DNA of 64,000 nt, taken from positions 558,001 to 622,000 of the forward strand of contig JAYKKR010000007.1 in NCBI GenBank assembly GCA_036971615.1, in the 5' to 3' direction. Position 1 is the first letter of the stretch; each line of letters begins with the position of its first letter. Positions 1 through 12,800 of this stretch are shown one piece after another. The DNA is from Amyloporia xantha. Taxonomy: Eukaryota; Basidiomycota; Agaricomycetes; Polyporales; Adustoporiaceae. The translations under genes were made by a program, and so were the position numbers. Under the pieces are notes generated by a model. The model did not search any database and was not told the origin of the DNA. It worked only from the letters and a program-made list of their open reading frames with translations.

Positions 1-3000
1 GGTGTTCCAGGAGCCACAGACATCGGACAACAGCTCAAAGCTTCTGACTGGTCGCTCTGCAAAAGAAAGAATGAGATGGTGCTAACGGACAGTCAAAATG
101 CGAATTACCCATTCCGAAGTCCTGAGCAACCTCCCAAAGCATCCAGCCTCCACCAGGCGCGCCTTCCGTCAGGGCACCTTGGCTATCCACAATTTGCAAG
201 ACCTCGCCCGCATTTGTCGATGGGCCAATTTCCACGATGACATACTTCTGCATGGTACCAACGAAAATTCGCTGCTGCCACAATGTCTTGGACTGAGTGG
301 ATGCCTGTGACGCAGAGGAGATGGGCGCAAACGGTGACACCACTGCGTGAGAGGGTGCGGACACGACATCAGCAGTAACGACCGATGGTTTCCGCCCCCG
401 TCCACGGAGCGCAACAGAAATGCTCTCACGCTCCAGGGAAGGACGGCCTGCTTCGCGATCAACACTGGGTCGACGTGATGAGGGCTTCGTAGACTTCGCC
501 CGCTCCAGAGCACGATGTTCTTCAGGAAGCTTCGGCGAAAGAGGGAGACTAGCAGTGGGAGGAGCAGAGATGACACCAGCCTGGAAAGCATGCTCCTTAG
601 AGACGGTCGCACTCCTACCTAGGCTACCTACACTCAAAGGGAGTGGAGGTCCTCGGCTGGCATCGGCAGGTCCAACACTGGGTCGGTGAAAGGAGCGCAT
701 AGGGCGTAAAGCCCTGCCACGGCCGTCGTCCCTCTCGGGTGCATCCTTCGCCGCTCGTGAGGGGCGTCTGAATAGCGATGTGGCACGTCCCACTTCTTTC
801 GAGTCCTGACCCCTGGTGACGCTAGTGTCCCGCGATGGCGGTCTCGTCGATGCTCTTGGAAGTTTGGCATTGCTAAGGTCAAGAGATGGCCGCTGAGTCC
901 GGCTGATGGCAGCAGGGAGCCCACCACTTGTCTGCACATTCAGCAGCTTCTTCGTGAGGTCCCCAATTGAGATCGGATTCGTCAAATTCCCGGGGAGGGT
1001 CTTGGTACGTGATCGCCCGACCGGCTTCGATGGAGAGGCGACGTCCGCCTGCTGCTGGCTGCGCGTAGTCGTGCCAGACAATGTTCTGAGACCAGCGTTC
1101 TCCGCGGCCGCAGCGGCAGCTCTTGCCTTGGCAGAAGCAGACCGCGCAATCGCCTCGTTCCGATCATTAGGGGACCGCGGCCGCAAGGTGCGGTCGTCCG
1201 CACGGAGTGTCCTCTCCCGCCGGCGCTGGTCAATTTCATTGCGGACCTGTCGACGGATCGTGCGCTGCGCGTTCAAAGCAGTGGGGATCTGCTGCGCGAG
1301 GGGCACGTCGTCATCCAGCGAGCCGGTCGAGTGTGTGGCATGTGTGGGCGGGGTGGCAAAGTCACCTTCGTCCGTGCTGTCTTCCTCCTCCTCCGAAGTA
1401 TCGGACTCAGACGATGCGGAGACGACGGGGCGTCCGGAGGGCCGACGGTTCCAATCGTCGCCGCCTCCGTTCCCTCTTCCTCCGCCACCTGAGCCGCCAT
1501 GGCCACCACTTCGGCTGCCAGACCCATTGCCGCCCGCCGAGCTGTTCGCGCGGCCACTGTAACCGCCACCATATCCTGACCCAGTCGAGCGGCCATTCGT
1601 AGTAGCAGCACGCCGCACGCCATCATCACCACCATCCATCGGCTCGTCCGCAACATCTGCGTCCGACCCAGAAAAGCAGTACGACGAGCGCGGGCTGCCG
1701 TTGACGACGCCGAAGGGCGCCGCGCCAGGGGACGGCAACGCGCCGTATGCCGAGAGCGGCGGCGTATGAGCACGTGACGGCCATGGGATGCCGAATGCGG
1801 AAAATCGCGCGGAGGTGTTGTCCAGCAGAAAGCTTTCGTGCTGATCTTCCTCGCCTACGCTGCATTCGTCGCCATAGTCCGTCGATGCGGTGGAGCTCGA
1901 GCGCGAGTGCCCGCTGCTGCTCGTGCTTGTGCTCAAGGAAAATTCAGACGTGGACGAGTCGGGCGAGAGCGGGAGTTCCAGCTCGTCTGCGGCGCGGTGC
2001 ATGAACGTGCGGACAGTGTCTGCGGAGGTGCCCGGCTCAAACTGGTGGAGTGACTTAGCAACGCGTGCAGCGAAGTAGGACGTGGGATCGATGAGGACGC
2101 CCGCGCCGGGCGAGGGCGGGCCTGTCAGCCGCGAGACAGCATCGGCGTAGTTGTAGTCGAGAGTGGAGATGAGTTCACTATCGAGGTAGCGGGTGTGGCG
2201 CGCGGAGGATGAGGAAGAGGCGGAGACAGAGGAAGAGGAAGAGCAGGACGCGTAAGTTACATCGGGGTATACGTTCTCGAGAGGAAGAAAGTGATCCGAG
2301 GAGTGATGAGACGAGGTGGAAGTGGTTGGAGACGAGGGGTATAGCGACGGCGTCGCAGGAGGCGGAGAATCCGTCCGCAGAGGGTATGGATCTGAGTACG
2401 CGCGAAGCAGGTGCGGCACAGGCGTCAAATGGTCGGCGTCATCCGCAACGAGCTGCGCGCTGCTCGTATCATCGGTCAGTTGGGACTTGTGGTCCAGCGG
2501 GGATCCGTCCCCAACAAAGAACGGCTGTCCGTCGAGTACCATGCGCGAGTCCCTGATCGTGCTGAGTTCTGTCGGGCGCCTGATATGACGCCGTCTGCGC
2601 GCCGCGGGCGACCGCGAGGGGCTCCCCGGAGAGGGTGATTCCTCCGGTCCCCACGGCTCAGCTGGAAGCTGCGCACCCACCCTCCCACGGCGTACCTGGG
2701 CGGAGGTTGTCAGGACATAATTAATGATCTGCAACGAACAGGGACCGACCTTGGGAACGAAGACATGTGACTGTGCGAGGGCGTTCAATGAAGGCAAAGA
2801 CGGCCGCGGGGCAAACGCGGGCCGAGTGTAAGCTGGGCGCACCTGAGCACCGGTGGATGACTTTGGGCGCAACAGACGCATTTTCGACTTGGACACGACT
2901 GGTGTCGGCGGCGGCGTGGATGGAGGACTGTACAGTGAGACAGACGACGACGACGCGGACGACTCGCACGAGAATGACGCGTCACTCGACGCGCTCATCG

Positions 3001-3364
3001 ACAGAGGCGAGCGCGGAGGAAGCGACACGGTGTCATCCTTGCGAAGCGGCGCGTCGATGCCGACCAACACGAGCGAGGGCGGACGCAGACGGCGCACAGA
3101 TGGCGCAGGAGACAGGTTCGCGAACGGATCGTCGTCAAGAAGATCGGGGGGAGGGGAATCTCGCGGTGGCGTCGGAAGATCGAGCAGCGGGAGGTCGGGG
3201 AGGGACTCGATGCTGCCGTAGTCGTAGGATGAGGACGAGCCGTGTGTGCATGTCGTCGCTGCCGAGTTCGAACGCGCCCTCGACGACCGTGGCGTCGAAG
3301 GCGTGTCGGGCGGGAGACTGAGCTGCGAGAAAATAGACTGCAGCGAGCGCCGTTTCTTCGTCAT
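1..3364 (-). CDS. Serine-rich Ras-association (RA) domain protein, 3' end off window
   Basis: This is a long minus-strand reading frame with no intron for more than 3.2 kb, encoding about 1,085 residues from the first ATG (3362-3364). Most of it is low-complexity and rich in Ser, Pro, Gly and Arg, so probably disordered. Near the C-terminal side it becomes ordered, with the segment IFVGTMQKYVIVEIGPST, which resembles an RA/ubiquitin-like fold found in fungal RA-domain proteins; that family call is from pattern memory. A short intron (about 57-108, donor GTAATT, acceptor TTTGCAG) splices the frame into a continuation beginning ERPVRSFELLSDV, which leaves the window at base 1. The frame is also open upstream of the chosen ATG, to a possible acceptor near 3507, so a 5' exon further upstream (for example the open frame at 3708-3928) is possible. 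A role as a Ras/Rho-type GTPase effector or scaffold is inference. Confidence 0.72.
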
Positions 3365-5885
3365 GATGGCAATGTCAGACTGGCAGAGGGTGGTAATGAG
3401 GTGCTCCTCGTTCGCTATAGACGAGACGCGAGAGGGTATCGCAGTGGACAAGTTGCTCGAGTGTCGCGAGGTATCAGAGAACAAGGAGACGGCGGAGTAG
3501 GCAAGCTGGGAAAGACAGACTGGTCAGATCACCTCGGACAGACATGCTGGAGACGCAGACGGAGATGCAGACGCGTGGAATCCACGCTAACGCCGGCGTG
3601 CAGAACGCGTTGCGCGGGGGCGAGCGTCCAAGAGTAATGACTCCCTAAATACGCCTGCACGCGGATCACGGGGCCTTTTGGGCTACGTAAATCAATAACA
3701 AGAAGGGCTTACCGATGCTGGTCCATCCGGAAGGTACCCAGGAAACGGTGTGCGGCGTTCAACCTGAAGGTTGACCCTCAAGTAGAGCCTAAGGAGTTGC
3801 TCGAGAAGTTGAGCCGACGCTTTGGTTGAGCCGAGTATGAGCGCACAGGCACTACTGTCGGTGTCTGGGCTGCGCGGGCTGGGCAGAAGGTAGCTAGATG
3901 GAGGTAGCACGGAGAGAGATAGATGCATAGGGCCGTCCGTGAGTAGATAACTCGTCCGGGGATTCAGGAGTAAATCAAACAGGATAAATTTTCAAAAAAG
4001 GGGACAAATAGCAGGTCTGGCCGAGTTGTCGTGGTGGCTTTAAGGTTGGTAAGCGCCCATAAAGCAGACCCTTATAGCGACAAAAATAGCGACAAAAATA
4101 ACCTTAACCGATCACCAACAGCGACCACCGCCACGCCCACCGCCACACCCGACGTCCTCGCCCATTGTCCATCGACGTCCAACCACCGTTGCCCGTCGAC
4201 GTCGTCGACGTCGCTCACACGAGCTTACACGACAGTCATCGACCCTGGACAGCCATCCGCGATTAGCCGGTGCGTCATGACAAAGTCATCACCCCGGTTT
4301 TCAATCCTTTTTCCCTCTCACCGGAGGAGTCTGGGCCTCACCCTTCATGCGGCACCAATTGGCCAATCATGTCCGCCGCATACACTCTTACCCCTGGTAT
4401 GCCCAGTGATCTCATTGGATGCACCCGGCTCGCCGATTGGTATGGGACGCCGTGTACCGTAACATCATAGTAGGATTTTGGGTGGACATGTGCGCAGCAG
4501 CAGACGCGACGAATACAGTCAATTGACGTCCGCCGAGACCAAGCAGTTCAGATATCTATCTCGTCATGCATGTACAGTAGTGCGCGCCCATCTGCAGATC
4601 GCAGTACCTGTTCAATTTCCACGGTCGCAGCCCCTGCACCTGCCAAGACGGCAGTCACCTGCAGCGTCGACTTGATATAAATCCGGCGACTTAAACAAGA
4701 CGCTCACCGCCCACGACAATAGGTAGGATAACCTTTGTAATTGATTTGTCGTATAGGTCATGCCCATTCAAAATACGTCAGCGCTGTATGTTACCTTTCT
4801 GACGGAACGCACCGTTTAGATAATTGAAAGACTGAATTCACAGAAGCGACCGTGCCAAGGAAGAGGTGAATTGCCCGAAGAGTATGCAACATTGTTATAG
4901 ATCCCAATAGATTGCGATTGAAGAATAATGCGTTTGAATGACAGCCTAAGCTTCGTCGACAGACCAGTAACCAGGCATCCCACCTTCGGAAACTCGGAGG
5001 TATGTACAGCAAGCGCGATCCAGATAATGAAGGTTGCACTCGCACGGTCCCAAAACGTTGCATTGTCATTCAGTCGGCGGTTTCCTCATCTCGAAGAGAC
5101 TAGAAGTCATGACCACGAAGCAACGACGGGAATTTTCCACCTCGTCAGACTAGTGTTGCTGCATCCCATGGCCCATAATCTTCAAATGAATGACGGTCCA
5201 GCAACGTGGTGCCATCCTACAGACATCATGATCAGTGAACCCAACGAGACGCCTCGCAACGTACCGGGCTCCTCCTGTGCATGTGTATTCAGACGCGACC
5301 GAAGACCGTCGGAGCGCTGGCAGCGGCAGAATCAGAACGAAACTTTAGATTGGCACCGAGCTCTCCGGCCCAGGTCCAAGTATCTTGTAATTGGCGGAAG
5401 AGGGTAAGAAGACCACTCTCCCATCCCGAGCTTCCTGCAGATAGGTAGTCGGTCTTCGTTCACAGACAGAAGCTCACCGTACGGCCTGCAAAGGGCTGTC
5501 ATCTTTCCGACCCTCGGGTACAGTCCCCAGCTTCCCTGCAGATTCTTCCCACACTCAATTTCCTCCGCTGTGGTGGGTGGACAAAGCATCGGCCGTAAGC
5601 GCGAACATAGACAAGAATTGGTGCTCTGAGCAGCACAGATATCAGGCATGAAGCTTTGAAGTGACGTGAGACGGGAAAAAAGATCTGAGTATCGGAGCGC
5701 CCTGGTCACGGGAGAACATCACATGACATGGCGCGTTTGCGAGTTCGCGCCTCGCTCGCCGCTCGGCGTTCGCAGGAACCTGAGTCTTACTGTTCTAACT
5801 TCTTTCACCACCGCACGACTGTCGCACCGTTCTTCTTGACACTGAACTACCTTTGCAGAGATCTCAGTCTGTACTATGTTCCAAG
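3365..5885. other. Intergenic stretch, possible 5' exon of the RA gene
   Basis: About 2.5 kb without a convincing complete gene. On the minus strand a 78-codon open frame (3692-3928) ends at a good donor (GTAAGC near 3707) and could be a first exon of the RA gene, joining an acceptor near 3507; the implied intron of about 200 nt would be long for this genome. The plus-strand frame at 4031-4462 is repeat-rich (a 12-bp tandem unit gcgacaaaaata near 4077-4100, then CCACCGCCACGC-like and GTCGACGTCGTC-like repeats) and is probably not coding. No RNA gene was recognised. Confidence 0.4.
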
Positions 5886-7744
5886 ATGAAGCTTTTTTCA
5901 CGTGGAGACTCCGCTATAACGGAATTGAGGGAGGGCCGCGCTAACACCGCGCCCCGCGAACTCCCTGGACTGTACTGGGACGCCAAGAAGCAGCGCTATT
6001 TCCCGCTCTCGTCGAAACCGAAAGGGGCTATACAGGCTCCGGCCACGAAAGAGGAGCGGCGTATGCGTGCCATTCCCGCGGAAGGCGCTCCGCAGCGAAA
6101 GCGAAGACGCGTCAAGGATATGGACGGGACGTGGGTTCCGACAGCGAAGCTGCGAACGGCATACACCAGTGCGCAGCGAAGCAGGGCGATGCAGTGAGTG
6201 CTGCTATCTCCAGCCGAAAAAAGTAGTAACAGGTTCACGTTGAAGCGACATCCAGGCGTCCAATATTGCCTCGACTTCGCGCGGCTGCAGTCATTATGTT
6301 AGTGGTGCGCCTGTGACGGCGTTCTGCGTGGATGTAGGGCCCGAGTTTTCAGGCGTTATATTTCCAAAGAAGCTGACATGAATGTATTTCTCCTGGACCA
6401 TGCAGGTCGACTCGTCCCAAGATGATGAATCCTATTCTGTCTTGGCGGGGGACAGCCACGGCTGGCTGTATTCTCTGAACGGCAGCTCCGAGCCTATGAC
6501 TCATGCCGTAGACCTTAACGTTGCGTCGAGGGTATGGGTGGCTACTTAGTGAAATTAGCACGAGCGCTGACTGTGTGGAAGGCATCGATATCTTCCGTAT
6601 GTTCATCGGGAGCACGACATATGTGAGTGAATGTTCATTTCTCCTCATGATGAGGGCACATTTTGATAGTCTGATAATCCAGTGCAACATCATTTGGGTC
6701 ACCTTGTAAGATTGTTGTTCGTGAAACCGAGTCCACAGAGTATGTACTTGGGTCAATCGTTTAGATAATGTCCTCACTGGTTTTCAGCACGTGGACAATC
6801 CTCACCCTTCCGGACAGAGTTTGCCATGATGTCCGCACATCTCACCTTGCGGATCGGAGCCTTGCACTTGGTATGAATGATATTCTTGTTTCTGCCGATG
6901 ACCTGCTGATGTCGAGACAAGGCGCTGCCAAGAAGGCAATATACTTGCCTGATATAGAGACAGGCAGGGGCTTTTCGATCCTGGAACACAGGTAGTGATG
7001 TGCTTTCAGTGCAGCAACAAGACGTGGGTATTCCTCATGGTGATTTGATGGACATGCCTCACACACAGGATCGATCCTACCTCAGCAACTTATTTATACG
7101 GGCGCCCGGAACGGTCAAGTGAGCCGCTTCGACACCCGTCTCGACGAGCGCAACTGTCAAGTATTGCTGGATGGAAAATTCGAGCAGACGACAAGCTCCA
7201 TCACACATCTCAACATTATACACCAGTGGGAGCTGCTTGTTGCCACCGTTAGCGGCGATGTCAGTACTTGTGTCTTGTTACATCAATATCATGTCCTGTA
7301 TCGCTAATCACTGCTCCGGACAGCTGGAGACACACGATCTGCGCTTTCTGCACAGCGCGGTGCCCCTTATGCAATTCAAGGGGCATCATAACACTTTCAA
7401 GCTTGATTTAGTGAGGTCTCTGCGCCTGTCGATGTACATCGTTTGCTCATCTCATGAATCACCAGGGTATTGCTGTGGACCCCTCGGAAAATTATCTATT
7501 TGCTGGAGGCCAAGATCTTCGAATCCGTGGCTGGTCATTGCGCACTGGGAATCAGCTCAAACCTTCTCCTTGGTCGCTGCGGGACTCTGATCCGTCGACA
7601 ACATCCTCGCCGCTCGACAGGACTTTTGACTCCCCTGTTCGTGCGCTACAGGTGACAGAGAACAGCAAGGAGCTGTGTCTGTGGGCTGCATCGGATGGAG
7701 TGCTGAACCAATATTTCCTTGGCCAACGAAGTGAATTGTCGTGA
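5886..7744 (+). CDS. DCAF4: DCAF4/WDR21-like WD40 protein
   Basis: This multi-exon gene starts at ATG 5886. The N-terminal motif LPGLYWDAKKQRYFPL matches the short conserved segment before the propeller in DDB1- and CUL4-associated factor 4 proteins. Exons then encode WD40-like blades: SYSVLAGDSHGWLYSL near 6440, ITHLNIIHQWELLVATVSGD near 7205, LETHDLRFLHSAVPLMQFKGHHN near 7324 (given here only as a landmark), and a final exon from about 7469 with DPSENYLFAGGQDLRIRGWSL ending at TGA 7742-7744. Donors GTGAGT at about 6192 and 6622 and GTATGA near 6870 mark introns. Family members act as substrate receptors of the CRL4 E3 ubiquitin ligase; that role is inferred from the family. The 3' end converges on MOB1. 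Confidence 0.78.
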
Positions 7745-8277
7745 TTCTCTGCCCAGTGTACTCAACAGTCGATCTATCTGTTAGTTATCTCCGAGGTCCT
7801 CTAGTAGGGCGCCACACCAGACGTGATGCCGTTCATGTTGTAACTTCTTGTCTTCTCTTCCTCTGGCATCTGCTTATACTGTATACTCATGTTGATACTG
7901 ATGTCGCATTAATCATGAATCAATATCGGAAGTGAAAGGATGTGACGCACGACTGCCAGAATCACGACACAGGCCCACTCGCTGGCAAGGAATCTTTGCA
8001 AAATCCACGCGATTCGTTTCGCGGTCCTCTGCATGCAGCCACATAGTGATGCTTCCAGCAATGATTTGGTATCAATCGCATTCCGATATGTGCAAAGCAC
8101 ACCCAAATTGACCTTATATTACATGGTATATGACGAGCCCGTCGTCTCCGATCTTGTCCATCCTGTTTAGAGGCTTCATTCGAATGTCATAAGAGATTTG
8201 CCCTTGTTCTTCCATCGTCCACCGAATCAGTCATCCATCACCTTGATTGCCTTCGCGCCTATCACTCACCCGCCCCT
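7745..8277. other. Intergenic region between convergent 3' ends
   Basis: About 530 bp separating the stop codons of the DCAF4-like gene (+) and MOB1 (-). It should hold both 3' UTRs. I see no gene, RNA or repeat here beyond short chance frames. Confidence 0.6.
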
Positions 8278-9257
8278 TCAAGACTCCAAAATGCCCATCT
8301 CCTTCCATCGTTCCCACAACGCCCCGATTCCTACGGGTGAGCCAGGCTGGCCCTTGACATCCTTGATGTCCAAAAGTTCATATTCTTTGCCAAAGGCAAG
8401 GAAATGTGCGAAAAGCGAGTTGAAGTGAGGCTCGCTACGGAGGTGTAGAATTTGGGTGTAATGCGCGTAGTATAGATGTGCGAATACGCGTAGCAATTGG
8501 CGATAGACGTGTTTGACAGTGGATGGGAAGTTCGGAGAGAATTCTCGGCCTGCAGACCGGTAAATGAACAGCACTAAAAAGACGAAGTAGGAGCTCACCA
8601 GACTTGGTAGGGAAAACGCTGTCATCATCAAGCAGGTTCTGTACCCAGGTCATCACGTAGTCTATGTAGGTAGGCGCGGGAAGCTGAACGCTTTTTCGAT
8701 CTTGGTTGATCCAAGTGTAATTCAGACTGGCATATCCACAATGAAATCGTGGTATGGATAAAACACGAAGAAACGGACGCACCTCGGACCCGCGGCCATT
8801 GTTGGACAGGACTGCTGAGTGCAACATTCAGCGAGCACGCCGTAGAATTGGTTCAGGTTCTGATAGAAGTCAAAGACTGTACACCGAGGGAAAGACACAA
8901 CATTAGGTTCTTATTATCGCGCGTTTCTGAGCAAGAGAAATGGGACACGTACTATTGACCGCGACCCACTCCATTACGTCTGCATATTTCGGTAACATTA
9001 CGATATGCTTAAAATTTCCCTTGACAAGAGCAGCCTCGACGAAGGGACTACACAAATAAAGAGGCTTCGGAATGGAGGGTGTTGTTGGCGTGCCAGGCAG
9101 CGACTCTGTAGACGGAAAAGTCGAGGAGGTGGGCGTCGTCGAACGTTTTGGCGGACGAGGAGCACGCGTCATTGAACGACTGGTTAACAATTTTACATGA
9201 ATGGGTGATTAATTCATATGCAGACATTCCTTACCCAAGGGAGTTGAAGAACGACAT
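8278..9257 (-). CDS. mob1: MOB1 kinase activator (MOB/phocein family)
   Basis: The minus-strand gene begins at ATG 9255-9257 with a tiny first exon MSFFNSLG, followed by a donor GTAAGG. Exon 2 encodes a Ser/Thr/Pro-rich linker and the conserved GNFKHIVMLPKYADVMEWVAVN. Exon 3 gives VFDFYQNLNQFYGVLAECCT, then exons with TWINQDRKSVQLPAPTYIDY and the C-terminal EFSPNFPSTVKHVYRQLLRV through WKEMGILES, stop at 8278-8280. The zinc ligands expected in MOB proteins are present: two Cys in ECCTQQSCPTM and two His in HLYYAHYTQ. MOB1 binds and activates NDR/LATS kinases (Dbf2/Sid2) in mitotic exit and septation networks; this is family knowledge. It is transcribed divergently from the TPR/MLP1 gene, with a foldback element in the shared upstream region. 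Confidence 0.95.
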
Positions 9258-9455
9258 CGTGATGTAGCAGTTAATCGATATGACAGATGTGTAAGAAATT
9301 TAAGAGACACCACTCTGAAGGGAGGCCCGAGGTGAGGAAAAGAAAGATAACTGAACAAGCCCAAGGTGGCCAACGAGCTGGATTGAAACAGTTAGAAGCC
9401 GAAGTGCGATATGGAGGCGAATGACTATCTTCGGCTATACATTGGTCGAGTAACG

Positions 9456-9701
9456 CACTCCGTGCATGGAAAAGTTTTTCCAGTGGAAAAATGGTGGAAA
9501 AATGTGTGGAAAAAGATAAGATATTTCCACTGGAAACATGCTGGAAATATGCTGGAAATATGTAAAGTTCCAGCATTTTTCTTACATATTTCCACATATA
9601 TCCCACATTTTTCCAGCATTTTTCCAGTGGAAATAGGTTATCTTTTTCCATGCATTTTCCCACCATTTTTCCACTGGAAAAACTTTGCTATGCACGGAGT
9701 G
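9456..9701. repeat. 246-bp foldback (MITE-like) inverted repeat
   Basis: The whole segment is an imperfect palindrome. The left end reads CACTCCGTGCATGG and the right end, reverse-complemented, reads CACTCCGTGCATAG; after that both arms run GTTTTTCCAGTGGAAAAATG and stay alignable for roughly 105 bases per arm around an AT-rich centre near 9575. A 3-bp direct repeat (acg, 9453-9455 and 9702-9704) flanks it, compatible with a target-site duplication but too short to be conclusive. It contains no coding capacity and is full of GGAAAAATG/TGGAAATATG-type repeats. It lies in the intergenic space between MOB1 (-) and the TPR gene (+), so it could influence either promoter; that is inference. Confidence 0.85.
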
Positions 9702-9890
9702 ACGGAGACTACAGACAACGCTTGTATAACTTCCTGATTTGGACATCGTTGTTTGCATCACGAGCCGTTGTACAACAAGAGCAAATACATGAGCACGCCC
9801 TGGGCGCGTTAATCCTAAATCTCGTCTTCAACTTGTCTTCAACTGTCTTTGACCCCTACATTCTCCAGGTTAAATCCTGAGTCATTTGAG

Positions 9891-12800
9891 ATGATGAAGA
9901 CTCGCAGAAAAAGCAAAGCTGCCGCAGCAGCGGCGACAGCAGCTTCGACGAGGGAGAATTCTCCCGCTCCCGCTGCAGCCACACAAGACGCCCTTTCCAT
10001 TCCCATTCCAGAGGATATCGACACGGATATTCTCTCGAATCTCATTCCAGAGATTAATGTGGCTTCACCTTCAACTGAGGCCATACTTTCACTGTACCGC
10101 CTGGTTGTGGCGCAGGCTTCTGGCGCAGACGCCACTCAAAGAGAGCTAGAGGAAGCGCGTGCTGAAATTGAGCGGAAGGATGTTGAGCTTGATCAGGCAG
10201 TGCAGGATAGAGAATCCGCTACTGCAGAGCTCGAAAGCACGCTTGAAAGTGTTCGAAATGAGCTCGAGGAGGTGAAGCAGGAGAGAGAGCAGCTGAGTGC
10301 GTACTCCATCTCAGTATCTTTCCTACTGGTCACTGACTTCCTGCAGGCGCGTCCAAGGCTGCTTTACAAGCACAGATCACGTCGCTGTCAACAACGCAGT
10401 CCGTTTCGTCAACAGAAGTGCAATCCTTGAAGCATCGAATCGAGGACACGGAACGCGAAAAGCGGGACTTGGTCACGGTCGTGAGCAGGCTGAAAGATGA
10501 CAGTGCGCAGCGTGAAGGTCCGTGATTTATTATTCATATGGCTATTTATCTGATCAGCCATACAGAGGAGATCCAAACCCTGCGAGCAAACCTCAAGCAG
10601 GCGCGTCAGGAGCACCAAACGCTGGAAAGTCAGCTGAGGGAACTCCGCTCTACAGAAACATCCGTGAAGGTATGTCGTTGGTAGTCATTACAATTCACCC
10701 GCTCATATTAGTACAGTTCAAGCTCGACTCGCTGTCTCAGCAACTCCAGTTGGCGCAGGAGCAGGCCTCGCGCACATCTGATGACCTCACTGCGAAGATC
10801 GACGAATTCTCAACGTACCGCCGCTCGAAGCATGCTGAACTCTCACAGCTGCAGGCCTCACACGACGCACTTGTGCAGACACACGCAGCGACTGAGAGTC
10901 AGCTAAAGGCGCTGCAGTCCGCACACTCTGCCCAATCACATCAGCTCACGCAGGCCTTAACACGGATACAAGATCTCACGTCTCAGCTCGCCGAGCAGGA
11001 AGCAACGTACTCTAGCGAAGCGGCTGGGTTGCGGAGGCTGGTGGAGATGATGGAGGCACGCGATGCTCAGACGAAGGCCATCGTCGAGGGCATCGAGCAG
11101 GACTGGGCAGGTGTGAACGACAAGTCGGAGAGACGCGAGGCGGTGCTTAGGGAAGAGATCGAAGAACAGCGGCGCCGGGCGGAGGATGCAGAGAAGAGAG
11201 TCGAGGAGTTGGAGACCGTACTGGACAGGATGGACCGTGGCGAGTTCCCTGTCCCCTTCGCTTCTGGCGGAGAGACTCCCAGCACACCTGCGCGCCGCCC
11301 TGGGACCCCGTCGATGATGAACGGTACCCCGGATTTTTTGACGCAGGGGATGATGGGTCTGAGCCCAACCGTTGCGATGGCCAGCCGAGCGCAGAGGAAT
11401 GGCAAGACTTTCACGGAAGTTTACGCAGATTATGTCAGGTTGCAGGAGGACTTTGCTAGGAAGTCGGCTGAGTTCGACAACATGGATCGGACGTTGTCGG
11501 CGGTCCTAGCGCAGATTGAAGAACGAGTGAGTGGCATTCGTTTTCAACTCTGCCAACCTCGCTCACATTAGCCCTTACAAGGCTCCTATTCTCTCTCAAC
11601 AACGCGCCGAGTACGAGCGCCTCCAGTCAGAGGCATCGCAGTTGGCGAACCAGCTTGCTCAAGCCTTATCGGAACGCGATGCCTTAGCGTCTGCATCCGA
11701 AGAGAACGCGCAGAAGTTTTCCAAGAGTACGCGGGAGAACGAGCTGCTACAGAAGCAACTGGACGATCTTGGCCGACAACTGCGGGCTCTGCTCAAGGAA
11801 GTTGGCCGCCTCCAGGATCCTTCTATTCCTCCGGAGCACGAACTCGACCTAGACGAGGGTAGTCGACCTGCAGAGAACATTGAAGCAGTGATCACCAACA
11901 ACCTCGTGCTGTTCCGTTCTATTCCTCAGCTTCAGGAACAGAACCAGAAGCTGCTGAAGATCGTTCGCGAACTGGGGGCAAAGATGGAGGCCGAAGAGAA
12001 GGAGTACAAGGAGACTTTGGAAAGGGAGCAGAGCGAAGCTGTGAAAGAAGCTCACGAAGCAATCAAGCAGCTTCAAGAGCAGTTGGAGAGCCATAGGAAG
12101 AGCAGTGAGGTGACTATACAGGCCTACATGAAGGAGCGTGATTCACTGCGTGCCATGCTGGCGCGTTCAGGAGCTCATACGTCTCCCGCCGTGAATGGTG
12201 ATGTGAGCATGCATGTTGAGGAGCCTGCGGCGTCCTCCGCGTTGGAGAAAGAGCTGGCAGATATGCAGACTCAGTTCGAAGTGTACAGGACCGAGATTGG
12301 ATTCGACTCTGTGAAGCTGAGAGAAGAAGTCGTCGTCGCGCAGCGGAGGGCCAGTCAACTCGACGCGGCTCTTGCCAAGGCAAATGCGAAGATCGAGTTC
12401 TTGAATGGTACGTTTCATGTAGTACGGTCAAAACATCACTCACCGCCGTCCGAACAGATCGTCACCGCATGGTTCAGGATCAGAGTGTCGTGCAGAGTCG
12501 CGAGCTCGACAATCTTTCAAAGCGCAACCAGCAGCTTTACGATCAGTACACGCGCCTCGACATAGAGTGCAACCGCGTATCGGATGAGCTCCTCGTAGCT
12601 ACCAGCCTCGTTGAGCAGCTCCGCAATGAGTCTGCCAATTTACGAGCGGAGAAGAAGATCTGGGAGGTGCATTCATTTATCGTTTCCTCATCCTTATAAA
12701 TTTGCTGAAGGTTCGACTTGTCTTACTGCAGAGTGTCCAGGGCCGTCTAGTGGAGGAGAACAGAATCCTCGCAGTTGAGCGTTCGCATCTCTCCGATCTG

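Noticed and set aside
906..1562. 218-codon plus-strand frame opposite the RA-domain gene
   Set aside because: It is antisense to the long Ser/Pro-rich coding exon, where biased codons keep several frames open. No domain and no ATG-linked splice signals.
4070..4220. CRISPR-like or satellite array
   Set aside because: Only two copies of a 12-bp unit and loose CCACCG/GTCGAC repeats; no regular spacers. This is simple-sequence repetition in a eukaryote.
4031..4462. 143-codon plus-strand frame
   Set aside because: It consists largely of Pro/Thr/Ser from short tandem repeats and has no recognisable domain.
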